DNA from: Candidatus Gastranaerophilales bacterium
GTDB taxonomy: Bacteria > Cyanobacteriota > Vampirovibrionia > Gastranaerophilales > Gastranaerophilaceae
Length of the DNA stretch: 64,000 nt
Assembly (NCBI GenBank): GCA_944323145.1
Contig: CALURJ010000001.1
Span: forward strand, 124,001 to 188,000
Direction of reading: 5' to 3'
Numbering within the stretch: the first letter of the stretch is position 1; the number at the start of each line of letters is the position of its first letter. Below, in pieces: positions 35,880 to 44,655 of the stretch. The translations under genes and the position numbers were made by a program. The notes below the pieces were generated by a model that saw only the letters and a list, made by a program, of their open reading frames with translations, had not been told where the DNA came from and did no database searches.

Positions 35880-36599
35880 TTAATAATTCATTTTCCAATC
35901 GTCACTAAATATTTTGGCGAAACAGCCTTCTCCAAGAACGGAATTAGCACAGTTTGTTCCACGTTGGTTTCTTAATGTTGATTTATTTGAATCGTCTCCA
36001 ATTTCATCAACGGCTTCGCCCAAATCATCTATCGTGTGATAATCGTAAATATAGAATGAAAACATATCTCTGCCGCCGATATTAGGTTTTTCCTGCCCGT
36101 TTACATCCAAGTAAACATGCGCTGGTACCGCATCTTCAGCTGTAACTCCTGCGTCTGCATCTGCCTCAATAGCTGCCTGTGCAGGAATTATACACATTGC
36201 ACCTCCGCCTTTTAACAGAACGCTGTAACCTTCATCGCAGTTGAAAGCTGATCTTGCTGCAGAATTAATTGATCGATATGAATCCGCAAAACAAGGCTGA
36301 GCGCCATCTTTGCATAAATTTATATTTGATACAGTGTAATAAGTGTTAAAAAAGTTTTTTATATTGTTGGTATTTTTAGCTAATGTTGAATTATAAAAAT
36401 TTATTTTAAAATTATCTGCATATACCAGTAATAAATTTTCCTGAAGCTCGACATAATTTTTTTTCAGCAAAGCCAACATTGACTGCTGTTGATATCTCGC
36501 AATTACAGCAGGTACAGTCATTGCAGCTATTACTCCGACTATTGTCATTGCTATCATTATTTCTGAAACGGTAAATCCTAAATAAGCCTCACTTTTCAT
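35880..36599 (-). CDS. Type IV pilin-like / pseudopilin protein
   Basis: This 239-residue protein begins MKSEAYLG then FTVSEIMIAMTIVGVIAA, with Glu5 of the mature form present. Its basic residues before the cleavage site are few, which is odd for this signal. The C-terminal half has EKPNIGGRDMFSFYIYD and ends DDWKMNY. It is probably a partner subunit of the 35196 gene, 18 nt downstream. A TATAAT box lies upstream at about 36635-36640 on the minus strand. Confidence 0.85.
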   Translation of the reverse strand: MKSEAYLGFTVSEIMIAMTIVGVIAAMTVPAVIARYQQQSMLALLKKNYVELQENLLLVYADNFKINFYNSTLAKNTNNIKNFFNTYYTVSNINLCKDGAQPCFADSYRSINSAARSAFNCDEGYSVLLKGGGAMCIIPAQAAIEADADAGVTAEDAVPAHVYLDVNGQEKPNIGGRDMFSFYIYDYHTIDDLGEAVDEIGDDSNKSTLRNQRGTNCANSVLGEGCFAKIFSDDWKMNY

Positions 36600-36671
36600 A
36601 AATAAAAACTTTCCAAATAATAACTATTCCTATTATAACCTTTTCTTGCACAAATGTCAATTGTTTCGGGG

Positions 36672-36899
36672 CTAAACTTCTATAAACAGACGCTGTCCGA
36701 CTATATTTTGTTTTCCGTTGTAGTAGCCGGCAAAATACCCGCCTCTTACAGGAGAATTTTTAGCATAATTATTCAGGCTGTTGCCGTTATAATTTACAAA
36801 GGGATTATTGCTGTAAGGGTTGTTGCTTCTTACCGGAGCAGTAACCTGTGTTGACTGTGGAATAAACATTTGTGACAATAAATTCGCAATACCTGCCAT
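36672..36899 (-). CDS. Small Asn/Tyr/Gly-rich protein
   Basis: This 75-residue frame has ATG at 36899, with GAGG about 10 nt upstream. It starts MAGIANLLSQMFIPQS and becomes rich in Asn, Tyr, Ser and Pro. It has no signal peptide in the usual sense. Low-complexity composition suggests a disordered or adhesive short protein. It is one of several small genes whose likely ribosome sites are good but whose function is unknown. Confidence 0.5.
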   Translation of the reverse strand: MAGIANLLSQMFIPQSTQVTAPVRSNNPYSNNPFVNYNGNSLNNYAKNSPVRGGYFAGYYNGKQNIVGQRLFIEV

Positions 36900-37068
36900 T
36901 TCTACGTAACCTCACTTCCTAAGGTAAATTTAATTATTATTTTAATTTTGTCATTATTATAACATAATTAAAATAAAATCTTAATTTTTCTTAATAAAAT
37001 CATTTATTAAGATGATAAATGTTTATTATCCTTTTTGAAACTATCTTTATTTATTACCCGTTTTGTTG

Positions 37069-37074
37069 TATAAT
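37069..37074 (+). promoter_or_regulatory. -10 box of the PurD-like gene (leaderless)
   Basis: TATAAT is followed by 6 nt and the ATG at 37081; no ribosome binding site is in between. Confidence 0.5.
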
Positions 37075-37080
37075 AAATTT

Positions 37081-38328
37081 ATGGCTGATAATGTAAAAAA
37101 GGTTTTAATTGTAGGAGCGTCCGCAAAGGAATATGCTCTTGTTAAAAAGTTCAAAAATTATGGCTGCGAAATTTTTGTCGCTCCAGGAAATTCTACGATT
37201 GCTGAAATTGCTGATTGTGTTGATATCAGAGAAGAAAATGTTGACGACCTTCTGGCTTTTGCAGTAAAAAATTCGATAAATCTTACAATTGCATCTTCGG
37301 AAACAGCAATAAAAAAGAATATCGGGGAACTATTTCAGGCAAATGAACAGCTTATTTTTGCTCCATCAGCAAAAAGTGCTGAATTTGCTTTGAGCAGATC
37401 AGCGGCTAAAAAATTTTTGTATAAATTAAGAATTCCTACCCCGCGTTTTGCTGTTTTTGATAAGCCGCAGCTAGCAATTGATTATTTAAAAAATGCTCCT
37501 ATGCCTCAGGTTATAAGAACTGATGAAAATACCCGCGGTAATGACAGACTTGTTTGTACAACGTTTATATCTTCTAAAACTTTTGTGGAAGATTTATTTG
37601 CAAGAAATGAGAAAAAAGTTGTATTGGAAGATTATGTATTCGGTCATGAATTTACAATGTATGTTGTAACTGACGGTTATCATGCACTTCCCCTTGCAGT
37701 TGTTGCAAATTATAAATTTATGGAAAACGGCGACGGTGGAATATTAACCGATGGTATAGGCGCTTTTACACCGGATTATAAAGTGTCTAAGGAAATTGAA
37801 GATTCTTTAATGAAAAATGTTGTTAATAACGTGCTCGTATCGCTTCAAAATAAAGAAACACCTTATCTCGGCATTCTTGGTATTAACTGTGTGCTAAAAG
37901 ATGATGGAAAGTATGTTGTATTAGATTTTGTCCCGTTTTTATCAGATCATGATTCAGACGCAGTTTTAAATCTTGTTGATGAAAATTTGTTGACATTATT
38001 TGAGGCTTGTGCTGTAGGATCTTTTGCTGACGATTATCAAAATATCAGTGTGTCTGATAATGCTTCTGTTTCTTGTGTATTGTCTTCACGCTGTGCCGGT
38101 AATGTAATAACCGGTCTGGAGCTTGTTGAATCAGATATAACACATTTTCCTGTCAGAAAAAATGAATATCTTGAGTATGAAACAATTAAAGGTAAAACGC
38201 TTGTTCTTACTAAAACTGCAAAAACCCTTTCAAGAGCAAGAAAATATTTGTATGAAGATATTGAGCTTATAAACTTTGATACAAAAAAATACCGTAATGA
38301 TATTTGCAAGCAGGTTGAAAATTTTTAA
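37081..38328 (+). CDS. PurD-like ATP-grasp protein with altered active site
   Basis: The start is M of MADNVKKVL (37081); the upstream TTG at 37063 would overlap the -10 box. The 415-residue protein follows PurD (GAR synthetase) from end to end: IVGASAKEYALVKK, VAPGNSTIAE, FAPSAKSAEFALSRSAAKKF, VVTDGYHALPLAV, ILTDGIGAFTP and YLGILGINCVL. Key sites differ. The usual E-F-N-x-R-F-G-D-P-E metal block reads V-L-D-F-V-P-F-L-S-D-H-D, and the G-K-G-V ATP loop reads N-D-R-L-V. It may be a divergent GAR ligase or an inactive paralogue. It leads a plus-strand gene run (dnaJ, queE, def, fmt, aroH). Confidence 0.7.
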   Translation: MADNVKKVLIVGASAKEYALVKKFKNYGCEIFVAPGNSTIAEIADCVDIREENVDDLLAFAVKNSINLTIASSETAIKKNIGELFQANEQLIFAPSAKSAEFALSRSAAKKFLYKLRIPTPRFAVFDKPQLAIDYLKNAPMPQVIRTDENTRGNDRLVCTTFISSKTFVEDLFARNEKKVVLEDYVFGHEFTMYVVTDGYHALPLAVVANYKFMENGDGGILTDGIGAFTPDYKVSKEIEDSLMKNVVNNVLVSLQNKETPYLGILGINCVLKDDGKYVVLDFVPFLSDHDSDAVLNLVDENLLTLFEACAVGSFADDYQNISVSDNASVSCVLSSRCAGNVITGLELVESDITHFPVRKNEYLEYETIKGKTLVLTKTAKTLSRARKYLYEDIELINFDTKKYRNDICKQVENF

Positions 38329-38349
38329 ATCTTCATTATATATAAAAAT

Positions 38350-39354
38350 ATGAAGAATTATTATTCTATTCTTGGAGTTACACCTGACAGTTCTGATGCG
38401 GAAATTAAAGCTGCATACAGACATCTGGCACGCAAATATCATCCTGATGTCAATCCTTCAGGAGCTCAAATGTTTAAGGATATTTCAGAAGCTTACGAAA
38501 CTCTTTCTGACCCTAAAAAAAGAATGCAGTATGATACAGTGAACGGATTTTTTAAATCTCGCAGCGAGGAAGAAAATGTCCATACTTCATCCAAGCAGGC
38601 GCAGGAAGAATACAAAAAAAATGCATCTTCTGAAGTTAAACAAAAAGCAGAGTTTTCAAAGAAAATTAATGATATATTTGAAGAATTTACAAAGCCAAGA
38701 TCTAAAAAGGAGAAATCTGTTCCTAAAAAAGGAACCGATATTCTTGAAGAAATTTCTATTCCGTTGAAAGATGCCGTAAGAGGCTCTGAACGTGTTGTCA
38801 ATGTTATGCATACGACACAATGCCCAAGATGCAAGGGAAGAAAATTTATTAACGGAGCAGCATGTCCTTTTTGCAAAGGTACAGGAGAGAAAAGCGAGCA
38901 CAGAAAAATCACCGTTAAAATTCCTAAAAATATAAAAAACGGAACAAAACTGCGTATTCCATCAGAAGGAAATCCTGGTGAAAACGGAGGGAAGAACGGA
39001 GATTTATATATAAAAATTAAAATTGAACCTAATTCCAGAATGCAGTTTGACGGCACCAATGTAATATATAATGTCCCTGTTACGCCGTTTGAAGCTGTGT
39101 TGGGCGGGAATGTCTCAGTTCCTGCTTTTGAAGGAAATCTTTCTCTTAAAATTCCGCCAAGAACTCATTCCGGGCAGAAATTCCGCCTTGCAGGACAGGG
39201 GTTAAAGCAAAACGGAAAAAACGGAGATATGATTGTCGTAGTGCATATTGAAATTCCCTCTTCTTTGTCGGATGATGAAATCAGGCTTTATGAAAAGCTT
39301 AAAAAATTGTCCTCGGAAAATATAAGAGAGAATTTGTTAAATGAACAAGGTTAA
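38350..39354 (+). CDS. DnaJ-type co-chaperone with one zinc site
   Basis: This 334-residue protein has the J domain (1-70: YYSILGVTP, HPDVN, Y-E-T-L-S-D) and a charged linker. It has only two CxxCxG-type units (CPRCKG and CPFCKG, about residues 159-180), where DnaJ has four. The C-terminal substrate domains (about 190-320) then contain the GDLYIKIKIEP and GGNVSVPAFEG blocks. It stimulates DnaK. Half the zinc region means one zinc centre, so it is between DnaJ and CbpA types. queE starts 14 nt before its stop. Confidence 0.9.
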   Translation: MKNYYSILGVTPDSSDAEIKAAYRHLARKYHPDVNPSGAQMFKDISEAYETLSDPKKRMQYDTVNGFFKSRSEEENVHTSSKQAQEEYKKNASSEVKQKAEFSKKINDIFEEFTKPRSKKEKSVPKKGTDILEEISIPLKDAVRGSERVVNVMHTTQCPRCKGRKFINGAACPFCKGTGEKSEHRKITVKIPKNIKNGTKLRIPSEGNPGENGGKNGDLYIKIKIEPNSRMQFDGTNVIYNVPVTPFEAVLGGNVSVPAFEGNLSLKIPPRTHSGQKFRLAGQGLKQNGKNGDMIVVVHIEIPSSLSDDEIRLYEKLKKLSSENIRENLLNEQG

Positions 39355-40009
39355 GATTAAAGAAATTTTTGAATCTATTCAGGGCGAAGGACCTTATGTT
39401 GGCTATAAGCAGCTGTTTATAAGATTTTGTAATTGTAATTTAAAATGTAATTACTGTGATACGGAATTTTCTTCAAATTCGGATTATATTGAGTACGACC
39501 CTTGTACTCTTGCAGAGATTGTGAACGGTTACAAACATTTCCACTCTGTTTCTTTAACAGGTGGTGAGCCCCTTTTATCAATGGAATTCTTAAAAGAATT
39601 TTTACCGCTTGTTAATAAAAAAATTTATTTGGAAACTAATGCAACTCTTGCTGACAGGTTTCTTGAAATTAAACCGTTTATTGATATAGTTTCTGCGGAT
39701 ATAAAGCTTGAAAGTGCAACAGGGATTAAAAATTCATATAAATTCCATGACAAATTTTTTGAGGCTTGTAAAGGAACAGAGACCTTTGCCAAAATTGTTT
39801 TTAATGACGGGATTACTGATTTAGAAATAGACAAATGCTGCGAAATTGGGAAAAATTTCGGGATTGAACTTATTCTGCAGCCTGAAATGTCAGGCGATGT
39901 AATGTCTGTTACTTCGGACTTTGCATCAACAGTACTTGATAAATTCCTTGAAAAATACGATAAATGCAGATTAATTCCGCAGGTTCATAAGTTTTTAGAT
40001 GTCAGATAA
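39341..40009 (+). CDS. queE: 7-carboxy-7-deazaguanine synthase QueE
   Basis: This 222-residue radical SAM enzyme has IKEIFESIQGEGPYVG, then the cluster cysteines at 32, 36 and 39 (NCNLKCNYCD). SLTGGEPLL and LETNATL follow. It forms the CDG ring for queuosine. Other que genes are not in the window. The gene overlaps dnaJ by 14 nt. Confidence 0.95.
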   Translation: MNKVKIKEIFESIQGEGPYVGYKQLFIRFCNCNLKCNYCDTEFSSNSDYIEYDPCTLAEIVNGYKHFHSVSLTGGEPLLSMEFLKEFLPLVNKKIYLETNATLADRFLEIKPFIDIVSADIKLESATGIKNSYKFHDKFFEACKGTETFAKIVFNDGITDLEIDKCCEIGKNFGIELILQPEMSGDVMSVTSDFASTVLDKFLEKYDKCRLIPQVHKFLDVR

Positions 40010-40061
40010 CTTTTTTTTGTGTATAATACTGTAAGAAGTCTTATGTAAAAGGATATTAAAG

Positions 40062-40631
40062 ATGGCTGTAAAAAAAGTTCTACAATACGGAGAAAAAAGT
40101 TTGAGAGAGCCTTCAAAAGAGGTTCATAAAGTTTCTAAGAAAATTCAGGATCTGGTTCAGGATTTGTTGGATACCATGTACGCTAAAAACGGCGTTGGAA
40201 TGGCTGCTCCTCAAATAGGGGTTAATTACAGGGTATTTGTTGTTGATGTTTCTAAAAATGACGAACCTTTAAATCCTCTGGTATTTATAAATCCGAAAAT
40301 TATAAAAAAATCTGGTGCAATAGTTGCTCAGGAAGGTTGTATCAGTTTCCCTGAAGCCTATACCGATGTAAAACGTTATAAAAATATTATGGTAAAAGCT
40401 CTTGATATCCATGGGCGCTCTTTTGTTATGGAAGCTAAAGACGGTTGTCTTCTTGCCCGTGCAATTCAGCATGAAAATGATCATCTTGACGGCATTCTTT
40501 TTATAGACCACTGCGTCAACAGATTTGAGACCGATGAAATACTTGCCAAACACCATCTGCCGCCTGTTGAACCTGATAAGATTATAAATGAACCGGATAT
40601 TGATGAGGAATTGAAAAAAGAGCATGATTAA
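40062..40631 (+). CDS. def: Peptide deformylase
   Basis: This 189-residue enzyme has the three metal/active-site blocks GVGMAAPQ (44-51), EGCISFPE and QHENDHLDG, an HExxH-type zinc/iron site (here H-E-N-D-H). It removes formyl groups from nascent proteins. The stop overlaps fmt's start by 8 nt, the usual def-fmt pair. A TATAAT box lies upstream, with a leader and AAAAGGA before the ATG. Confidence 0.97.
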   Translation: MAVKKVLQYGEKSLREPSKEVHKVSKKIQDLVQDLLDTMYAKNGVGMAAPQIGVNYRVFVVDVSKNDEPLNPLVFINPKIIKKSGAIVAQEGCISFPEAYTDVKRYKNIMVKALDIHGRSFVMEAKDGCLLARAIQHENDHLDGILFIDHCVNRFETDEILAKHHLPPVEPDKIINEPDIDEELKKEHD

Positions 40632-41535
40632 TATTGTATTTTTTGGAACTCCGAAAATTGCGTTGAAATCTCTAGAATATTTGTATAACTCTAAAGAAGT
40701 TAATGTTCTTGCTGTTGTGACACAGCCTGATAAACCGGCAGGCAGAGGGCATAAACTTTCGATGTCTCCTATAAAAGAGTTTGCACTTGAGAAGGGATTA
40801 CCAGTTTTTCAGCCGAGGTCTATAAGAAAAGAGCCGGAAGTTCAAAATGCGTTAAAAAATTTAAATCCTGATTTTTTTGTAACTTTTGCATTCGGGCAAA
40901 TTTTATCGCAAGATGTTTTGGATATTCCAAAATATGAAACGATTAACCTTCATGCTTCGCTTTTGCCAAAATACAGGGGAGCAAATCCTATTCAGCGTGC
41001 TATTATTAATGGTGATAAGCAGACAGGTATTTGTACTATGATAACGGAACTCGGACTCGACTGCGGGGATGTCTGCTTAAAAGAGATTATTGATATACCT
41101 GAAGATATGACTTGTGTCGATTTGTTCGAGATCATTAGTGAAAAATCTCCGATTCTTATTGAAAAAACACTTACTGGACTTGTTAATAACACTATACGTC
41201 CTCAAAAACAATGTGTTGATGGTGTATGTATGGCAAATAAGCTGTCAAAAGAAGAAACACAGATTGACTGGTCTAAGTCAGCTGAAGATATTCATAATCT
41301 TGTGCGTGGTATTTATAAATTTCCTTCTGCATTCTTTATGTATAACGGAAAAATTATAAAAGTTTTGAAAACGCGCGTTCTTAGCGGCTGTGGAAAATGC
41401 GGAGAATTTATAAAATTTTCAAAAGACGGTGTAGAAGTCGGATGCGGTAAGGGTTCAATTCTTCTTGTAAAAGTTAAACCTGAAGGCAAGGGGGAAATGT
41501 TTGCGCGGGATTGGGCAAACGGCTTGCATAAATAA
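40624..41535 (+). CDS. fmt: Methionyl-tRNA formyltransferase
   Basis: This 303-residue enzyme has N-terminal formyltransferase blocks (FFGTPKIA, SLLPKYRGANPIQ with the catalytic Asn/His/Asp set) and a C-terminal OB-like domain (about 205-300). It formylates Met-tRNA(fMet), which def then reverses on the protein. It overlaps def by 8 nt. Confidence 0.96.
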   Translation: MINIVFFGTPKIALKSLEYLYNSKEVNVLAVVTQPDKPAGRGHKLSMSPIKEFALEKGLPVFQPRSIRKEPEVQNALKNLNPDFFVTFAFGQILSQDVLDIPKYETINLHASLLPKYRGANPIQRAIINGDKQTGICTMITELGLDCGDVCLKEIIDIPEDMTCVDLFEIISEKSPILIEKTLTGLVNNTIRPQKQCVDGVCMANKLSKEETQIDWSKSAEDIHNLVRGIYKFPSAFFMYNGKIIKVLKTRVLSGCGKCGEFIKFSKDGVEVGCGKGSILLVKVKPEGKGEMFARDWANGLHK

Positions 41536-41548
41536 TAAGGAGTAAAAA

Positions 41549-41896
41549 ATGATTACAAAGGGAATTAGAGGGGCAATAACCGTATCTTCCAATACGGATT
41601 ATGATATTAAAAATGCAACCATTGAATTGCTTACAAAGATGGTTATGGAAAATAATATAGAGCAAAATATGATATCCCATGTTATTTTCACGCTTACTGA
41701 TGATTTGAATGCTGCTTTCCCTGCAAAATTTGCACGTATCGATTTTGGCTGGACAAATGTTGCTATGATGTGTTTTCATGAACTTGATGTTCCTGCATCG
41801 CTTCCTATGTGTCTTAGAATTCTTATAGTCTTAAACTGTCGGGAGGATTTTATTCCCAAATTCGTTTATTTAAAAGGCGCAGAAAAATTAAGATAA
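41549..41896 (+). CDS. aroH: Chorismate mutase, AroH type
   Basis: This 115-residue trimeric-type chorismate mutase starts RGAITVSSN and has the active-site Arg in PAKFARIDFGW. It then has AMMCFHELDVPASLPMCLRIL and ends VYLKGAEKLR. It converts chorismate to prephenate for Phe/Tyr. It starts after AAGGAG, 13 nt past fmt. Its end overlaps the convergent HerA-like gene by 9 nt. Confidence 0.95.
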   Translation: MITKGIRGAITVSSNTDYDIKNATIELLTKMVMENNIEQNMISHVIFTLTDDLNAAFPAKFARIDFGWTNVAMMCFHELDVPASLPMCLRILIVLNCREDFIPKFVYLKGAEKLR

Positions 41897-44038
41897 TTTT
41901 GTAATTTCGCTCATTGCAGGATCAAGGAGTCTTCTTCCAATGTTCGGGAATTCAATTGAGCAGAGCATTTTATTCCCGTATTTTATCATTTTTTCAACAA
42001 CGCCTTCCCCGTACTTAGGAGTTGAGACTCTGTCTCCTGGTTCAAGTTTTTGATTTTCTTCCGCTTCTATGTCTTCTCCAGGATAAATTGGCAGAACTGG
42101 CGGATTTTCTTCCGAAAAGTCAGTTATTTCTAATGTGTTATCTTCTTCATTACCTAAGTTAATATCATCTATTAAGTTTAAATCATCTTCTGTTAATTCG
42201 TCTGTTTCAATATTGTCGAAGGAGATATCATCTTCCGTTTCAATTTTTTCATATAATGCTTTATCTACATCTTTGGCAACCTGTTGAACAATATCATCTT
42301 CAGTTTGCGGTTCTTCATCTGCTGTATCTGATTGCAATGTTTCAATTGGTATTTCGTCTGGTTCTGTTAATTCCTCAATTGAAGCATCGTCGTATAAAGG
42401 TTCAACTTTAATATCGTCAATTTTAGTGTATTGACTGTCAGGAGTTACGGTTTCTTCAATTATAGTATCTTCTCCCGGTATGTTTTCTGGGATATCTTCA
42501 AGTATATTAGGAATATCAGGTTCTGTTTGCTCTGATGTGTTCTCTTCCGAAATTTCCGGCTCTTGTGAATTTTCTACAATCTCAACGGGTTCCTCAATCG
42601 TAATATCAGGATAAGCTATATCTTGTGGATAATCATTCAGCACTGTATCTTCCTGTGTGACATCTTCAATAATTGAAGGTTGCTCAATTTCTTCTTCTTC
42701 TTCTAAATCAATATCATTTACTTTTTCTTCTGCTTCTTCAGTAATTGTGTCTGAAATAATTTCGGAGGATTGATTGGTTTCTTCAACAGTTTCAGGTTTG
42801 GGCTCTTCTGTATTTTGTATTTTATTTTCATCATTATCTTCGCCGGTTTCAGAACTGTCTTCTAACATAACAATTAAAGGAATATTTTGTGTATGTGCAC
42901 CGTAGATTATAAATTCATCAGCATTAAGTTTATTTAAAAATGTATTGTAACTTGCAAAATCGTGCTGAAGTGTAAGCGGTGTGAATAAAATTAAATTTTG
43001 CGCATTTTCCTTAAGAATATTAATATATTTATATTCGTGAGGGCATATAATAGTAGTTGATATTTCTTGTTGTTGAAGTAAAGTTTTTAGCAGTTTTTTG
43101 TCTGAGTTTGAATTTTCTATTTTTATGAAAGAATAAATACGGCCTTTTATACCGGACATAACGTTGTATGCGTAAGTTATGATTTCTTTCTGTAAGTTTT
43201 CAGGCACTTCAGAAATATCAACAGTTAAAATTTCAGATTGTTCAATTGCAATGCTAAAATTCAAAATATCCTTAAGTTCTTGTGCAAAAACATTTAATTC
43301 TTTGTATTTTAATAATTTATTTTTAAGAAGTACAAGCTGGGGAATTTGAGTTTCTTTGTACTGCTGGTCTACTACATTTAAAAATGTATTAAACGGCAGA
43401 TATCCTTCAGGCAGTGTTTTTGTATACTGCTGAACCTCAAGGAATATATCTTGAATTACTGCCCTGCTGGTTGCATCAACATCTTCAAGATCATTTTCAT
43501 ATATGAAATTTATAGTTTCATAATTCAGAGGTAATTTAAAATCTTTGCCGAATTTAATTTTGCTTGTCAGTTCAAGAGTTCCGTCTATATCAAAAATAAC
43601 AACTTTTTCATCTATTTGGGAAACAAGATTATTAATTAAACGTTTAGTATTTTCAGTGTTGTTTGAACAAACCAGCAAATTGTTATCAAGAATTGATTTA
43701 TCTACTTGAAGAAGAGTTTCCTGTTCCGCAAGAGTTCCTATTTTTAGCGGTTTATCAATAGGGATGATATCAAGAAGTTCATTTGCAGGGAGTTTTGTAA
43801 CGGTTGATTTTAGTGAAGGAATTGTACCGTTGTAATTTTTTAATATGCCTTCTTCATTAAATGTAAAAAGTAGTTTTACAATTGCATAATTAGCAGTGAC
43901 ATCTGCTTTAAGATTCATTACCTGAGCAACATAGGGGGTATTAACATCCTGAATAATAACAAAGCCTGAAAGCGCGAGATTATCTTGTGTCTCGTAGGCA
44001 ATCTTCACTAAATTATTCTTAATTTCCAATACTTTCAT
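41888..44038 (-). CDS. HerA-like degenerate ATPase with acidic linker and Tudor-like tail
   Basis: This 716-residue protein has three parts. Residues 1-110 look like a HAS-barrel and lead into HerA/DUF87-style strands: KPLKIGTLAEQETLLQVDKS, then LLVCSNNTENTKRLINNL and VVIFDIDGTLEL. The P-loop is degenerate (S-N-N-T-E-N-T-K) and the following D-I-D-G replaces the D-P-H-G-E-type block. A very acidic segment covers about 400-650. The C-terminus (about 665-714: GDRVSTPKYGEGVVEKM... IEFPNIGRRLLDP) is the small Tudor/SH3-like domain at the C-terminus of UvrD/PcrA helicases. This mixture suggests a DNA- or transcription-linked partner protein; the activity is unknown. It is downstream of yqeK. Confidence 0.7.
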   Translation of the reverse strand: MKVLEIKNNLVKIAYETQDNLALSGFVIIQDVNTPYVAQVMNLKADVTANYAIVKLLFTFNEEGILKNYNGTIPSLKSTVTKLPANELLDIIPIDKPLKIGTLAEQETLLQVDKSILDNNLLVCSNNTENTKRLINNLVSQIDEKVVIFDIDGTLELTSKIKFGKDFKLPLNYETINFIYENDLEDVDATSRAVIQDIFLEVQQYTKTLPEGYLPFNTFLNVVDQQYKETQIPQLVLLKNKLLKYKELNVFAQELKDILNFSIAIEQSEILTVDISEVPENLQKEIITYAYNVMSGIKGRIYSFIKIENSNSDKKLLKTLLQQQEISTTIICPHEYKYINILKENAQNLILFTPLTLQHDFASYNTFLNKLNADEFIIYGAHTQNIPLIVMLEDSSETGEDNDENKIQNTEEPKPETVEETNQSSEIISDTITEEAEEKVNDIDLEEEEEIEQPSIIEDVTQEDTVLNDYPQDIAYPDITIEEPVEIVENSQEPEISEENTSEQTEPDIPNILEDIPENIPGEDTIIEETVTPDSQYTKIDDIKVEPLYDDASIEELTEPDEIPIETLQSDTADEEPQTEDDIVQQVAKDVDKALYEKIETEDDISFDNIETDELTEDDLNLIDDINLGNEEDNTLEITDFSEENPPVLPIYPGEDIEAEENQKLEPGDRVSTPKYGEGVVEKMIKYGNKMLCSIEFPNIGRRLLDPAMSEITKLS

Positions 44039-44079
44039 CTGAACTCCCTCACTTTGTTTTATATTTTATCACAAACATG

Positions 44080-44655
44080 CTAATTTTGTACTAAATCTTG
44101 AAGTTTGTTGTAGATTTCAACAGTAAGGAGGCATATTTTTAGGTCACGTTTTACAAGGCTTTTGAGAGTTTCTTTATAGCAGACTAAGAGTGCTTTATTC
44201 AGTCCGTTTTCTTCTTCAAGTATTTTAATAATTTTTTCTGAATACTCTTTATCTCTTGTATTTGGTTCTATTTTATCTGCAAGAAATACAATTTTTTCAA
44301 AATCGGTCATATCAAGTCTGCCTAAAGTATGCCAGCGAATTGCAGACAGAATTTCTTTATCTGTTACTTTGAATTCTGTTTGTGCTATATATGCACTGAC
44401 GGGCGCATGAAGAGTTTTATAATTAAGCATTTCACTTTCTTCAACAACTAGATGTTTGTGTATAATATCAAGCAGTTTATCTTTTGAAAAACATTTTGCA
44501 CAGTCGTGCAATAACCCTGCTAAATATGCCTTTTCTTCATCTATGTTATATTTTTTTGCAAGTTGTTTTGCACATTCGGCAGTACCGAGAGTATGTAAAT
44601 ACCTTTCTTCATTAAGGTTTTCTTTAAGCCATTGTTTTATTTTTGTATAGTCCAT
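44080..44655 (-). CDS. yqeK: YqeK-type HD hydrolase (diadenosine tetraphosphatase)
   Basis: This 191-residue HD-superfamily protein has H-T-L-G-T-A-E-C-A at the first His, G-L-L-H-D-C-A-K as the HD pair, and a later L-H-A and D-K-I-E-P-N-T-R-D. Known YqeK members split Ap4A symmetrically. The gene follows nadD with a 32-nt overlap, the common nadD-yqeK pair. The usual next gene, rsfS, is not here. Confidence 0.92.
   Translation of the reverse strand: MDYTKIKQWLKENLNEERYLHTLGTAECAKQLAKKYNIDEEKAYLAGLLHDCAKCFSKDKLLDIIHKHLVVEESEMLNYKTLHAPVSAYIAQTEFKVTDKEILSAIRWHTLGRLDMTDFEKIVFLADKIEPNTRDKEYSEKIIKILEEENGLNKALLVCYKETLKSLVKRDLKICLLTVEIYNKLQDLVQN

Noticed and set aside
38493-39059. 188-residue minus-strand frame across dnaJ
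   Set aside because: It lies wholly inside the coding strand of a clearly identified DnaJ-type gene.
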